Origin: Aliamphritea hakodatensis | GTDB lineage: Bacteria; Pseudomonadota; Gammaproteobacteria; Pseudomonadales; Balneatricaceae | Direction: 5' to 3' | Assembly (NCBI RefSeq): GCF_024347195.1 | Contig: NZ_AP025281.1 | Coordinates: 5,144,345-5,208,344, forward strand | DNA: 64,000 nucleotides | Part shown: positions 1-9,229 of the stretch, in pieces | How the letters are laid out: each line of letters opens with the position of its first letter | Numbering within the stretch: position 1 is the first letter of the stretch | Translations under genes and position numbers: made by a program | Notes under the pieces: generated by a model | The model's input: only the letters and a program-made list of their open reading frames with translations | What the model was told of the DNA's origin: nothing | Databases searched by the model: none

Positions 1-968
1 ACCTGCCTGAAAAAGTGGCTGACTTGCGTAAGATGGGTGAAATGATTGTCGGCGGCAAAGAGGCCTTTGATGCCCGTCCGCCATTATCATTCACCGCCTG
101 CTGGACGGTGTCTCCGCTGCGGTATGCGATGGAAACCGTTGAAATTCTTGATGAAATCATCGACTACAACATTCCGGTGGTACTGTCATCTGCCCCACAG
201 GCAGGCGCAACGTCACCGGCCTCGCTGGCAGGCACCCTGGTGCAGCTGACCGCTGAACAGCTGTCCGGTTTCACCTACGTCAACCTGAAGAGCCCGGGCT
301 ATCCGGCCATTATGGGTTGCGTACCGGCACAGGCCGACCTGCGAACCGGTTCGTTCACCGGCGGCTCGGCGGAATTTGCCCTGCTGAACGCCGCCTGCGC
401 CCAGATCGCCCAGTTCCTCAACCTGCCAATCTACAACTCATCCGGCATTGCGGACTCCAAAGTGGGTGACGCCCAGGCAGGCTTTGAGAAAGGCATTACC
501 ACCGCCACCGCGGCGCTGGCCGGCTCCAACTATGTGCACCACTCGGCCGGCTTCCTGGAAAGCCTGCTGACCGTCGCCTACGAGCAATATGTCATCGATA
601 ATGACGTGAATGGCGCGGTAATGCGTCTGACCCGGGGCATTGAGGTCACCGATGAGTCACTGGCGGTGGATGTTATTCACGATGTCTGTAATGGCGACAA
701 TCACTACCTTGGTCACGCCCACACTATCGGCCTGATGACCAGCGAATACCTGTACCCAAGCGTATTTGACCGCCGTACCCGGGACGACTGGCAGGAAGCC
801 GGCAGCATGGATATCCGTCAGGTAGCCAAACTGCGGGCTGCGGAAACCCTCAACAGCCACTTCCCGGACATCATCAGTGAAGAGATTGATCAGCAGTTGC
901 GGGCGGAATTTGATATCAAACTGCCCCGTGAAGCGATGAAACCCGGCAGCTGGAGCGCCCCGGAATAA
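1..968 (+). CDS. MttB-superfamily corrinoid methyltransferase, C-terminal part (5' end outside window)
   Basis: The frame is open from the left edge (codons readable from base 3); the GTG at 15 is internal. About 320 residues remain of a family usually 480-520 long. The segment SAPQAGATSPASLAGTL and the TIM-barrel-like remainder match trimethylamine/glycine-betaine methyltransferases, which move a methyl group from a quaternary or tertiary amine to a corrinoid protein. There is no in-frame amber codon where pyrrolysine MttB carries Pyl (about two thirds along), so this is the non-pyrrolysine branch (MtgB, MtcB, MtpB relatives). The substrate cannot be read from the sequence. It converges on a DgcA-like demethylase, and soxBDAG lies 9-16 kb away, which suggests use of methylated amines. 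A hairpin terminator follows the stop. Confidence 0.88.
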   Translation, partial: LPEKVADLRKMGEMIVGGKEAFDARPPLSFTACWTVSPLRYAMETVEILDEIIDYNIPVVLSSAPQAGATSPASLAGTLVQLTAEQLSGFTYVNLKSPGYPAIMGCVPAQADLRTGSFTGGSAEFALLNAACAQIAQFLNLPIYNSSGIADSKVGDAQAGFEKGITTATAALAGSNYVHHSAGFLESLLTVAYEQYVIDNDVNGAVMRLTRGIEVTDESLAVDVIHDVCNGDNHYLGHAHTIGLMTSEYLYPSVFDRRTRDDWQEAGSMDIRQVAKLRAAETLNSHFPDIISEEIDQQLRAEFDIKLPREAMKPGSWSAPE

Positions 969-1057
969 GACCGCTGTCACAGCCTCACTCCAAAGCGGGT
1001 AACAGAGGCCCTGCACCGGACTGATCCGTCCGGCTCAGGCTAGCCCGCTTTTTTCAC

Positions 1058-1088
1058 GCCCGTGTCAGTGTCCTGCACGGGCTTTTTT
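1058..1088 (+). terminator. Rho-independent terminator after the MttB-like gene
   Basis: A 7-bp GC stem (GCCCGTG paired with CACGGGC) is followed directly by six T residues on the + strand. It lies about 90 bp beyond the methyltransferase stop. Its T-tract touches the stop codon of the opposing oxidoreductase gene, so it separates the two convergent genes. Confidence 0.85.
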
Positions 1089-3136
1089 CATGCCAGCAGA
1101 CTGAAGCGTAATGCATCGTACAGGGCGGCATGCAGGCCCCGGTGGGCCAGCGCATCGCCGATGCGCAACAGTTTAAACTGCCCGTCAGGATTCAGTTCCG
1201 GTAACGTTAAACGGCCATCTACCAGTGCCTGCTGATCATACTGGCCGTGATTCACCGACGCCGCTTTCAGTTCAAAATACACCTCATCCAGCGGCTGGGT
1301 AGCATTTTCAGTGACCACCGCCTCCACCAGCAGATCCTGCTCAGCCCCGGTCAGCAGATTACGCAGGGTGACCCGTTTGCGGCCCGCTTCAGACACCACA
1401 TTTACCGGCTCATGGTCCGCCATAAACTGAACACCTTTGGCGTACAGGCTGCGCATCGCGACCGAATGCGTGGTCGGCCCCAGTTCCCGCAGCGGGCTGT
1501 GATCCGGGGTGACAAAACGCACCGCACAACCGGCCAGTGCCAGCACCTCTGCCGTACTGGCGGCGGCCTGACCGCCCTGTTCATCAAATAACAGTACGTC
1601 ACCGCTGAAGCGGTCTCCGCCCAATACATCCCAGCCCGTGTGGCAGTGCTGTTCACCGCTGAAGCCCAGCGCCATTGGCAGGCCACCGGTGGCCACAATG
1701 ACCCAGTCCGGCTGTTCAGCAAGTACCCGTTCGGCATCTGCCCAGGTGTGGTAATGCACGGTCACACCCAGCTCATCGACCTGGCTGATCAGCCATTCAG
1801 ACACACTGGCCATTTGTGCCCGGGTTTCCCCTTTAGCCGCCAGATTCAGCTGGCCTCCCAAACGGTCACCGGCTTCCAGTATCACCACCTGATGGCCACG
1901 CAGGCCCCAGACCCGCGCGGCTTCCAGGCCGGCTGGCCCGCCCCCGACAATGACAACCTTTTGCGGCTGCAGCCCTGTATCCCGGGTAATGACATGATTC
2001 ATCTGCTGCTCACGGCCGGTGGCCGGATTATGACCGCACAGGGCATCTTTACCCTGATTCACCCGGTCCACACAGTAACCCATTCCCACGCAGGGACGGA
2101 CTGAATCTTCGTCACCGGCGGCCAGTTTCTGCACCAGATACGGATCGGCAATCTGCGCCCGGGTCATACCCACCATATCCAGCAAGCCACTGCTAACCGC
2201 ATGGCGGGCAGTGGCTATATCTGCAATGCCACCGGCATGGAGCACCGGCAGATCAACCGCCTCCTTCAGCCCGCCCACAATGCTCAGATGCGCCGCCGAG
2301 GGCATCCCCATCGGTGGAATCCAGCCCGCGAGACCGAGATCATCATAAGGTGCGCCGGCCAGCAGGTTAAAGAAGTCCAGCTGCCCGGTTTGCGCAATCG
2401 CCCGGGCGATCTGAATACATTCAGCAGCATCCATCCCGCCTTTCAGCAATTCATCAGCGGTCAGCCGCATGCCCACCACAAACTCCGGCCCCACCGCTGC
2501 CCGGACGCCGTCCAGCACTTCCATCACAAAACGCAGCCGGTTATGGGTATTGCCGCCGTAGCCATCGTCACGGGTATTGATCAGCGGCGAGAGAAACTGA
2601 CCCAGTAAATGGGAGTGGGATAACAGTTCGATACCATCGAAACCGCCCTGCTGACAGCGCAGGGCGGTGTCACAGAACTGAGCAATCACCCGATCGATAT
2701 CTTCCTGCTCCATCGCCTTGGGGTAACCCCGGTGCGCCCGTTCCCGCAACACCGATGGCCCGATTGCAGGCAACCAGTGACCGTCATCCGTCACTGTCCG
2801 GCGGCCCATATGGGTGATCTGGCACATGATGGCTGCGCCGTGCTGATGCACCCCGGCGGTTAACTGCTGAAACCAGGGAATGATGGAATCATCACCGGCG
2901 TATAACTGGCCGAAGACTGAGGGGCTGTCGGAGGCAATATTGGTCGAGCCGCCGATCATGGTCAGCGCGAGGCCACCTTTGGCTTTTTCTTCATGGTAGA
3001 GCCGGTAGCGGTCTCTGGGGTGGCCACCTTCCACATAGGACGGCGCATGGGCAGAGCTGAAAATCCGGTTGCGGAGGGTCAGGTGCCTTAGCTGAAAAGG
3101 CTCAAGAAGCGGGTCGGTACGTTTTGTATTCGCCAT
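1088..3136 (-). CDS. DgcA-like NADH:flavin oxidoreductase (Old Yellow Enzyme family, demethylase type)
   Basis: The 682-residue protein has an N-terminal OYE TIM barrel (residues about 10-345), a cysteine cluster, and a C-terminal nucleotide-binding half with GGGPAG at 398-403. This is the layout of 2,4-dienoyl-CoA reductase, trimethylamine dehydrogenase and dimethylglycine/stachydrine demethylases. The cluster reads C349-x5-C355-x11-C367, whereas FadH-type enzymes have four cysteines (C-x2-C-x3-C-x11-C); the second is absent here. From memory, DgcA-type proteins share this shortened motif. Opposing an MttB-family gene, it is more likely an N-demethylase than a fatty-acid reductase. The exact substrate (dimethylglycine, proline betaine or another) is inference. 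Confidence 0.75.
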   Translation of the reverse strand: MANTKRTDPLLEPFQLRHLTLRNRIFSSAHAPSYVEGGHPRDRYRLYHEEKAKGGLALTMIGGSTNIASDSPSVFGQLYAGDDSIIPWFQQLTAGVHQHGAAIMCQITHMGRRTVTDDGHWLPAIGPSVLRERAHRGYPKAMEQEDIDRVIAQFCDTALRCQQGGFDGIELLSHSHLLGQFLSPLINTRDDGYGGNTHNRLRFVMEVLDGVRAAVGPEFVVGMRLTADELLKGGMDAAECIQIARAIAQTGQLDFFNLLAGAPYDDLGLAGWIPPMGMPSAAHLSIVGGLKEAVDLPVLHAGGIADIATARHAVSSGLLDMVGMTRAQIADPYLVQKLAAGDEDSVRPCVGMGYCVDRVNQGKDALCGHNPATGREQQMNHVITRDTGLQPQKVVIVGGGPAGLEAARVWGLRGHQVVILEAGDRLGGQLNLAAKGETRAQMASVSEWLISQVDELGVTVHYHTWADAERVLAEQPDWVIVATGGLPMALGFSGEQHCHTGWDVLGGDRFSGDVLLFDEQGGQAAASTAEVLALAGCAVRFVTPDHSPLRELGPTTHSVAMRSLYAKGVQFMADHEPVNVVSEAGRKRVTLRNLLTGAEQDLLVEAVVTENATQPLDEVYFELKAASVNHGQYDQQALVDGRLTLPELNPDGQFKLLRIGDALAHRGLHAALYDALRFSLLA

Positions 3137-3326
3137 GTGTGCACTGCCATACGGATATTTTTATACAGGCCCCGGCACAGGTACTGCTGTGGCTATGGTG
3201 TGCCAGGCCCTTTTCTTATGACCCGAATATATGCACTGCGCCCACCGCCGACAAGCCTGTGCTTACAGGCCGGTCAGTGGCAGTCGCATGGTTTACAAAG
3301 CTGTCGCATACAGACATTGAAGATAT

Positions 3327-4706
3327 TTAATCTTTCAGCAGTGCCAGATAGGCAACAATCTCATCGCTGTCCAGGGTCTGCAGATTCATCGACAGCTCAG
3401 CAATCGTCTGTCGGCGGGTATCCGCCACATAAGGGCCTGCCAGCGTATGGAATTTACTGATGATCTCATCTTCCGTCAGCGGATTTTCCGGATTACCCCG
3501 GGCGATACAGGGCTCGGAACTCAGTTCAGTGCCATCATTCAGCACGATGCGGGCATGGGCCCAGCGTTCCGCCGGGAACAGCGCATCGTACTCCGCCACT
3601 TCATGGGTGATTACCTTACCGCTGAGTGCCTGCCGGCGGGAATCTCCCAGTCCATCCGCAGTTTCAGCCACAGCCTCAGCAGTGACCACGCCATCGATCA
3701 ATGCCGACGCCACCGAAAACGGCAGGCTGTACTGAGCCTGTTCCGTGGTGTCCGGGTGCTTCACATGTAAGCGCGCCCCCTGATGGAAGGTGTGAATATG
3801 GATTGCTGCTATGTCATCCGGGTTAACGCTGTGCTCACTGCGGATCTGCCGCACCGCCTCCACTGCCGGCTGCGCCCAGCGGCACACCGGATAGGCTTTA
3901 AAGTATTGCTCGAGAATGTACCAGCGTTCCCCCAGATCTGCCCAGATATCTGCCACCTGCTCATCGCTGATGGTAATCGCCGGAGCACCGGTAAAGCCAT
4001 GTTCGGCCATCAGCGCACAGCTGACCCCGGCCAGCGCGCCCCAGCCGGAGCCGTCCTTCACCATAGTAGGATAATCAATACAGCGCATCATCTGGCTGCG
4101 CGGACCGTAAAACTCCGCACTGCCGATGGCCTCCCAGGTTTTCTCCCCATCCAGCCCCCGCAAGCGGGCAACCACGGCAGCCGCCGCCAGACCGTTCCAC
4201 GCCCCGGAGGTGTGGTAATCATCTGCGGTGGCATGCAGGGCAATGCCCGCCCGGGTGGCAATTTCATAGCCCATCACCAGCGTGGTCAGCAATTCTTTAC
4301 CGTCCACAGGGTTGGCACAGATCTGGCTCAGCATAGCCGGCAACACCGTCACGCCCACATGCCCCTTGGTCAGCACCTGACCGTCGTGGGCATCGACACT
4401 GTCGATCAGCATCGCACCGTATAACGCCGACCCGCAGGCACTGGCACTGGCACCCTCAAACAACAAAGGAATATCCCCGGGATACTGGCTCTGCACAAAA
4501 CCGGACATAATCCGGCTCAGCCGGGTACTCTGCCCCGCTGCTGCCACGCCTAACAGATCCAGCAGGCAGATTTTTGCCTGTTGAACCACGGCCTCCGGCA
4601 GGCTCTCAAAGCGCAGGTTATGAATGAAGTCGAGACAGGCATCATGCCTTGGTGTGGTCTGGCTGCTTGTCTGAAGAGTGGTCTGATGAGTCGTCTGAGT
4701 GGTCAT
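3327..4706 (-). CDS. MmgE/PrpD family protein
   Basis: The 459-residue protein matches the MmgE/PrpD fold throughout: LLDLLGVAAAG near residue 48, DAHDGQVLTKGHVG near 105 and AVCRWAQP-type signals later. The family includes 2-methylcitrate dehydratase and cis-aconitate/itaconate-related enzymes, but most members have no known substrate and no prp genes are nearby. The first 20 residues are an odd Thr/Gln-rich run coded by imperfect GTGGTCTG-type repeats (4630-4700), so the mature N-terminus may start later, though no other good start is visible. It lies 190 bp upstream of the DgcA-like gene on the same strand, with a LysR gene upstream as a plausible regulator. Confidence 0.85.
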   Translation of the reverse strand: MTTQTTHQTTLQTSSQTTPRHDACLDFIHNLRFESLPEAVVQQAKICLLDLLGVAAAGQSTRLSRIMSGFVQSQYPGDIPLLFEGASASACGSALYGAMLIDSVDAHDGQVLTKGHVGVTVLPAMLSQICANPVDGKELLTTLVMGYEIATRAGIALHATADDYHTSGAWNGLAAAAVVARLRGLDGEKTWEAIGSAEFYGPRSQMMRCIDYPTMVKDGSGWGALAGVSCALMAEHGFTGAPAITISDEQVADIWADLGERWYILEQYFKAYPVCRWAQPAVEAVRQIRSEHSVNPDDIAAIHIHTFHQGARLHVKHPDTTEQAQYSLPFSVASALIDGVVTAEAVAETADGLGDSRRQALSGKVITHEVAEYDALFPAERWAHARIVLNDGTELSSEPCIARGNPENPLTEDEIISKFHTLAGPYVADTRRQTIAELSMNLQTLDSDEIVAYLALLKD

Positions 4707-4861
4707 GGTAATTATTCTTCTCTGAACGTCAGTCGGCAGCTGTAAGATACAGCTGTAGCAGCTTCGACCTTACCCAATCCGGGGGCTGTAAAAAGAATAA
4801 TTAAGCGACAAAAACACGCGACTAACCGGCAAAACACCGGCCGGATACCGCGGAGAAAACA

Positions 4862-5842
4862 TCAGTAAGGGGGGAAGTCTTCCACGCTGTAAGCTTCCCG
4901 GGGTAACCAGTCAATTTCCGCCGGTAACTGCGGCACCAACTGGTTATCATAGATATCCCGGCAGATCCGGGTAATCTCCAGCGGCAGTGTGCCCAGCTCT
5001 TCCCGCCGGGCCAGCAGAAAGATATAACGGGCATGGCTGCCGGGGGTAATCGGCAGAGGCGTTACGCCTTTCAGTAACAGCGGGTTTTGCATCAGGCTCA
5101 TGGTCGGTACAAACGCCCAGCCTTGCCCGCTCTGCACAAACTGCATCAGGGTCGTGGTGCTGTCGAGCTCATAACGGATCGCCTGCTCCACCCCGATACG
5201 CCGGGCAATCAGTTGGGTCAGGCTGCCCAGACGCAGCTCCCGGTTATAGCTGATACAGGGCAGCGCCTGCACCAGCGTACGGATATCCCGACCATAGGTT
5301 TTCACATGCTCATCCGCCACAATCAGTACGAACGGGTCCCGCAGCACGGGATACACTTCCAGCTCAGGATGCTGTTGCATCTGGTCACTGGTAATCAAAA
5401 TATCAATGTCCCGCTCCAGCAGCGCATCTTTCAGGGGGGCCATCATCCCGGTACGCAAGGACAGCTTACGGGCGGAACTGGCCAACTGTTCCATAACTTT
5501 CTGGGCGGCCACATCGGCAAAAGAGTCGATCATCCCCAGCCGTAACCGGTCCAGACCTTCACTGGAAGCCAGCTGCACCGCTGCCATCATCTGCTGGCTT
5601 TCCCCCAGCAACTGCCGCGCGTAACGCAGCAATACCTGGCCGCTAAGCGTCAGCCGGGTTGGCCGGGCCCTGCGCACCACCAACGGCACCGCAAACAGAG
5701 TTTCCAGCTGTTTTAATGTCTGGGAGACCGCCGACTGGGTAATGCCCAGCCGCTCTGCCGCCTGCGTAATCGTTTCCGATTCAGCAATGGCAACAAAACT
5801 TTTCAGGGCACTCAGTTCAGCAAACTTTTCATTTTTCAGCAC
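4862..5842 (-). CDS. LysR-family transcriptional regulator
   Basis: The 326-residue protein has a classic LysR helix-turn-helix in residues 9-65 (AITQSAVSQTLKQLE pattern) and a periplasmic-binding-like effector domain behind it. It is transcribed in the same direction as the MmgE/PrpD gene, 155 bp upstream. The gap holds the dyad CAGCTGTA...TACAGCTG (about 4740-4757), a possible regulator site. Target and effector are unknown; the nearest candidates are the MmgE/PrpD and DgcA-like genes or its own promoter. Confidence 0.88.
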   Translation of the reverse strand: MLKNEKFAELSALKSFVAIAESETITQAAERLGITQSAVSQTLKQLETLFAVPLVVRRARPTRLTLSGQVLLRYARQLLGESQQMMAAVQLASSEGLDRLRLGMIDSFADVAAQKVMEQLASSARKLSLRTGMMAPLKDALLERDIDILITSDQMQQHPELEVYPVLRDPFVLIVADEHVKTYGRDIRTLVQALPCISYNRELRLGSLTQLIARRIGVEQAIRYELDSTTTLMQFVQSGQGWAFVPTMSLMQNPLLLKGVTPLPITPGSHARYIFLLARREELGTLPLEITRICRDIYDNQLVPQLPAEIDWLPREAYSVEDFPPY

Positions 5843-5949
5843 AGGGAATTCTCATCTGAACAGATGTTGCAACTATCAACCAAAGCATGAGCCACCACAA
5901 GTATAAATACGGTTTTACAGGGTTTCATCACCGCTCTAAGATAGAGCGC

Positions 5950-6438
5950 ATGCAAACATCACCCGCCTTTAGCCTGAACCCCCTGGAAAACACCGCTGAA
6001 CAGCGGCTGTCTGCTGCCCGGCTGATCTGTACCAATATGGGTGATTACTACCGCAAATATTCCATGGCCTGGAACCAGCAGATATTCGATCAGAACTGGC
6101 CTCACCGGCAAAATTTCAGCATCTGCCACGGCACCACGCCGATCGGATTACTCAGCCTCTCCCTGTATAACCGCCACGCTTATATCCGCGAATTACAGAT
6201 CATGCCCGGCTGGCAGGGCCGGGGAGCCGGAAGCTGGGCCCTGCAGGTCACTGAAGAACTGGCCCGGCAACATAACTGCGAATGCCTGCGCCTCAAGGTG
6301 TTTATCTGTAATCCGGCACTGAAATTGTACGACCGGGCCGGCTTTCTGATCAAAATGCGCGACGGGAATATTTTCGGCATGGAGAAAAACATCACCGCGA
6401 TCCCTTCTCAAACACCCGGCAGATACAGCCTTCGCTAA
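5950..6438 (+). CDS. GNAT family N-acetyltransferase
   Basis: The ATG at 5950 gives 162 residues, close to the normal GNAT length. A longer in-frame start at 5887 lacks any ribosome site and adds an atypical leader. The acetyl-CoA loop is visible as QGRGAGSWAL after the strand YIRELQIMPGW, and a C-terminal LYDRAGF motif typical of GNATs follows. The substrate is unknown. It is divergent from the LysR gene. Confidence 0.8.
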   Translation: MQTSPAFSLNPLENTAEQRLSAARLICTNMGDYYRKYSMAWNQQIFDQNWPHRQNFSICHGTTPIGLLSLSLYNRHAYIRELQIMPGWQGRGAGSWALQVTEELARQHNCECLRLKVFICNPALKLYDRAGFLIKMRDGNIFGMEKNITAIPSQTPGRYSLR

Positions 6439-6539
6439 CCACTTCAAAATCCTGAAAAAAGAGAAAATCCCTTTTTTACCCACCACATTGAGTGACGCCT
6501 GCTAAGCTTAGAGTAACCTGTCAGAAAGAGGGTATTACG

Positions 6540-7466
6540 GTGTTGCTGTTCAGTTATATTGGCCGCAAACTGGCACATTTCCTCGCTAAGCCCCATGATA
6601 CCGAGGAGCTGTTTCCCACCAGTAATCCGGCACTGTTGCAAAGAACATTACGCAAAGGGGATATATTACTGGTCGAGGGTACCAGCCACTTCAGCACCAG
6701 CATCAAGTACCTTTCCCAGTCCACCTGGTCCCATGCGGCACTCTATATCGGCGATCATCTGAGCAGCCAGGAAGATCTCGACGCAGGCGTTGAACCCCTG
6801 TCACTGCTGGAAGCAGACATCGAATATGGTGTCAGGGTACTGCCGCTGAGCGCCTATGAAACCCTGCACAGCCGTATCTGCCGGCCGATCGGTTTATCGG
6901 AAAGTGAAATTAATCAGGTGATTCAGTTTGCGGTTACCCGCATCGGTGACAGTTACGATCTGAAAAACATCTTTGATCTGGCCCGTTACCTCATTCCTAC
7001 TCCGCCGATTCCGACAAAATGGCGGCGTAAAGCACTGACGCTGGGCAGCGGCGACCCGACACGGGCGATCTGTTCGTCTCTGATAGCCCAGGCCTTTCAG
7101 TCAATTAAATATCCGATCCTGCCGGACATCATCTATGAAAATCCGGAAGACGCCGAGCGCATCAGTCACTATCAGCGGATGCACCGCCACCGGGACCCCA
7201 GCCTGTTTACCCCGAGGGATTTCGACGTATCCCCCTACTTTGAAGTCATCAAGCCCATGGTACAGAGCGGCTTTGACCACCATGCCATTAACTGGGTTGA
7301 GCCCCATCCGGCCGAAGAAGCCATCAGCACCGAACAGATACCGGTGGCTGAACCTGTGGGTGAACCAGTGGGTAACATGGCAAATACCACCAGCGTTCAA
7401 GCTCAGGCCGATATGGAAGCCGCTGCCATCCGGGTAGACATATCCACGGATAAATCCCCGGGCTAG
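6540..7466 (+). CDS. YiiX/YebB-like permuted NlpC/P60 cysteine hydrolase
   Basis: The GTG at 6540 is chosen because AGAGGG lies 7 bases upstream; an earlier in-frame GTG at 6492 has no such signal. The 308-residue protein has the permuted papain-like layout: the block LRKGDILLVEG, then a His in WSHAALYIG, and a late Cys in AICSSLIAQAFQ. These match YiiX-type hydrolases that act on lipid or amide bonds. The last ~50 residues are Glu/Ala/Val-rich and probably disordered. The stop overlaps the end of the convergent EamA gene by 4 bp. The substrate is unknown. Confidence 0.78.
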   Translation: MLLFSYIGRKLAHFLAKPHDTEELFPTSNPALLQRTLRKGDILLVEGTSHFSTSIKYLSQSTWSHAALYIGDHLSSQEDLDAGVEPLSLLEADIEYGVRVLPLSAYETLHSRICRPIGLSESEINQVIQFAVTRIGDSYDLKNIFDLARYLIPTPPIPTKWRRKALTLGSGDPTRAICSSLIAQAFQSIKYPILPDIIYENPEDAERISHYQRMHRHRDPSLFTPRDFDVSPYFEVIKPMVQSGFDHHAINWVEPHPAEEAISTEQIPVAEPVGEPVGNMANTTSVQAQADMEAAAIRVDISTDKSPG

Positions 7467-8389
7467 CGCTTCACCGTCACCAGTAATCCGGCAGCGATAA
7501 TCAGCAGCATGCCACACAGGGTCGCAACACCCGGCACCGTATTAAAAAACAGAAAATCCCACACCCCGACAAATACCAGATAGCTGTAATCGAAGGTGGC
7601 CACCAGTGGCGGTGGTGCCACCTGATACGCCCTCACCAGGGTAATGCTGATGCCAATGGTCAGAAACGCCAGCACCAAAAATAACAACCACTGCGCCCAG
7701 CCGGTTTCACTCCACTGTCCTAACAAAAACGGCAGCTCTGCCGCCGCTTCACCCGCCCCCTGCCAGCTATACAGGAGCAGGCTGAACACCGCCCCCAGCA
7801 ACAGCAGCATCACCGTTAAAGATAACGCCAGCGCCGCCATCGGCATGGTCTGGCATTTACTGCGGGTGGTAACGTTCGTCAGGGCATACATCAGGCCGCC
7901 AAACACCGGAATCAGCGCCCAGGCGGTAAAAGCATCCCCGCCCGGCTGTAAAATAACCAGCACGCCGCAGAAGCCCATCCCGATGGCTACCCAGCCCCGC
8001 CGGGTCACCGGCTCGCCGAGGACAAATGCCGACAACAGAGTGACAAAAATCGGCCCGGTATAAAATCCGGCCGCGATGACCGACAAACTCAAAAAAGGAA
8101 TGGCTGCATACAGGGAAATGTACATCAGCACCATAAACGCCGAACGGATCAGCGCCCATTTTTGCACCGCATCCCGCCAGATATTCTGCTGCTGACGCAT
8201 CAGCATAGCCACCAGCAATAACAGCGGAATGGCCAGCACACCGCGCAGAGTAAAGATCTGCCAGAGGGTTAAATCGCCACTGTAATGCTTAACCAGTGCA
8301 TCCTGAACCGACATCATAAAGACGGCAATCACAATCAGGCTGACACCCATTAACTTGCGGTCGGCGGCGGGCTGTATGGCGGCGGTCAT
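7463..8389 (-). CDS. EamA-family (DMT superfamily) transporter
   Basis: The 308-residue protein has ten predicted membrane segments in two repeated five-helix halves, as in RhaT/YdcZ-like EamA exporters. Short positively charged ends frame the segments. Such proteins move small metabolites across the inner membrane, and the substrate cannot be told from sequence. It stands alone between a convergent hydrolase gene and a long non-coding gap. Confidence 0.85.
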   Translation of the reverse strand: MTAAIQPAADRKLMGVSLIVIAVFMMSVQDALVKHYSGDLTLWQIFTLRGVLAIPLLLLVAMLMRQQQNIWRDAVQKWALIRSAFMVLMYISLYAAIPFLSLSVIAAGFYTGPIFVTLLSAFVLGEPVTRRGWVAIGMGFCGVLVILQPGGDAFTAWALIPVFGGLMYALTNVTTRSKCQTMPMAALALSLTVMLLLLGAVFSLLLYSWQGAGEAAAELPFLLGQWSETGWAQWLLFLVLAFLTIGISITLVRAYQVAPPPLVATFDYSYLVFVGVWDFLFFNTVPGVATLCGMLLIIAAGLLVTVKR

Positions 8390-8593
8390 ATCAGGAACTC
8401 CTCAGGATCGGTCCGGATATCTTGCCGCACGGGGGTGATGAGGTACAGGTCAGTTTGTGCATAGTCATTATGCAGGAGCGACACTGCGTTAGGCTTTGTT
8501 ATTTTTCGGTGCCAGATTGCAGGTTTATTGCTCTGAAGGAAGGTTTGGATAATCGGGTGTTTTTCTTTGTTTTTGTGCTGATATTTAACTTGG

Positions 8594-8716
8594 GATGATC
8601 TTTTTCGCTAACGCGATTCAAGACTTTTCTAACCACACAAAAGTCTTAAAAATCTAAAAGTGGCCCCACTGTTTGTCCGGCTTTGCCGGATACCCTGCGC
8701 TGCTATGTGCTCCTGC
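8594..8716 (-). repeat. Intergenic repeat element, left copy
   Basis: Read on the minus strand, this stretch aligns end to end with 9056-9169. Shared landmarks in order are GGAGCAC, GCAGGG, ATCCGG, AGCCGGACAA, a TTAAG block, GTCTT and the end AGCG-A(4-5)-GATCATC. The two copies face each other across about 340 bp. The element carries an internal CCGG-x-CCGG hairpin and no gene. Confidence 0.72.
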
Positions 8717-8982
8717 ACTTTTTAGCTAAAAGCAGGCCGCTTCGCGCCCTCAGACAATGCATCCGCTTAATCATACAAAAACTGCGCTGCTCGGCTGCAC
8801 AGAAAGGGGAAACTTGGTGCTAGCTTTAAACTCTCTGTTTTTTTAATAGCAAAAAGACAAAATCTGACTCCGAAACAACCGCTCAAGATATAAATCAGAC
8901 AAGACCTTACAAGACCTTAAATAGCCTTCCACAATATCCACTACGAAGTCGCCCGATTCCCCTTCCGTGAAGCCGAGTACTT

Positions 8983-9059
8983 CAGCTTACAAATGAAATG
9001 GGGCGAGGACTGTCTGAGGACGCGAAGCGGCCGAGTTTCGCAGCCCCATTTGTAAGCTG
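8983..9059. repeat. Large imperfect palindrome
   Basis: CAGCTTACAAAT (8983-8994) pairs perfectly with ATTTGTAAGCTG at the other end. After a 3-5 nt bulge, ATGGGGC (8998-9004) pairs with GCCCCAT (9043-9049). The loop contains a further small GCGAAG...TTTCGC pairing. The right arm runs directly into the right repeat copy, so the hairpin may be part of the same element. There is no T-tract, so it is not a simple terminator. Confidence 0.75.
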
Positions 9060-9169
9060 GAGCACGCAGGGAATCCGGCGCAGCCGGACAAGCGGTGAGG
9101 CGGCGTTTGGATTCTTAAGGCCTTTGCGCCGTTCCAAAGGTCTTAAGTCGCGTAAGCGAAAAGATCATC
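9056..9169 (+). repeat. Intergenic repeat element, right copy
   Basis: This is the plus-strand partner of 8594-8716, somewhat shorter (114 against 123 bp) because of a roughly 10-bp gap after GGAGCAC. It ends in AAAAGATCATC, the mirror of the left copy's start. It lies downstream of both flanking genes. Confidence 0.72.
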
Positions 9170-9229
9170 TAAACCAGCGAGCCGGCAATATAATCAAGAA
9201 AACAACAGAGCTATCAGAAACAAATCCAC

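Larger units (their letters stand above)
8390..9229. other. Long non-coding gap with repeat copies and a hairpin
   Basis: Roughly 840 bp without a credible gene between the EamA start and the terminator of the next operon. It holds the two inverted repeat copies and the hairpin listed separately. An 85-codon open frame at 8998-9255 lies across the right repeat copy and reads as low-complexity basic sequence, so it is not taken as a gene. Outside the repeats the DNA is AT-rich. Confidence 0.7.

Noticed and set aside
1..968. Pyrrolysine-containing MttB
   Set aside because: No in-frame amber codon in the region where Pyl would be, so the gene belongs to the non-Pyl branch.
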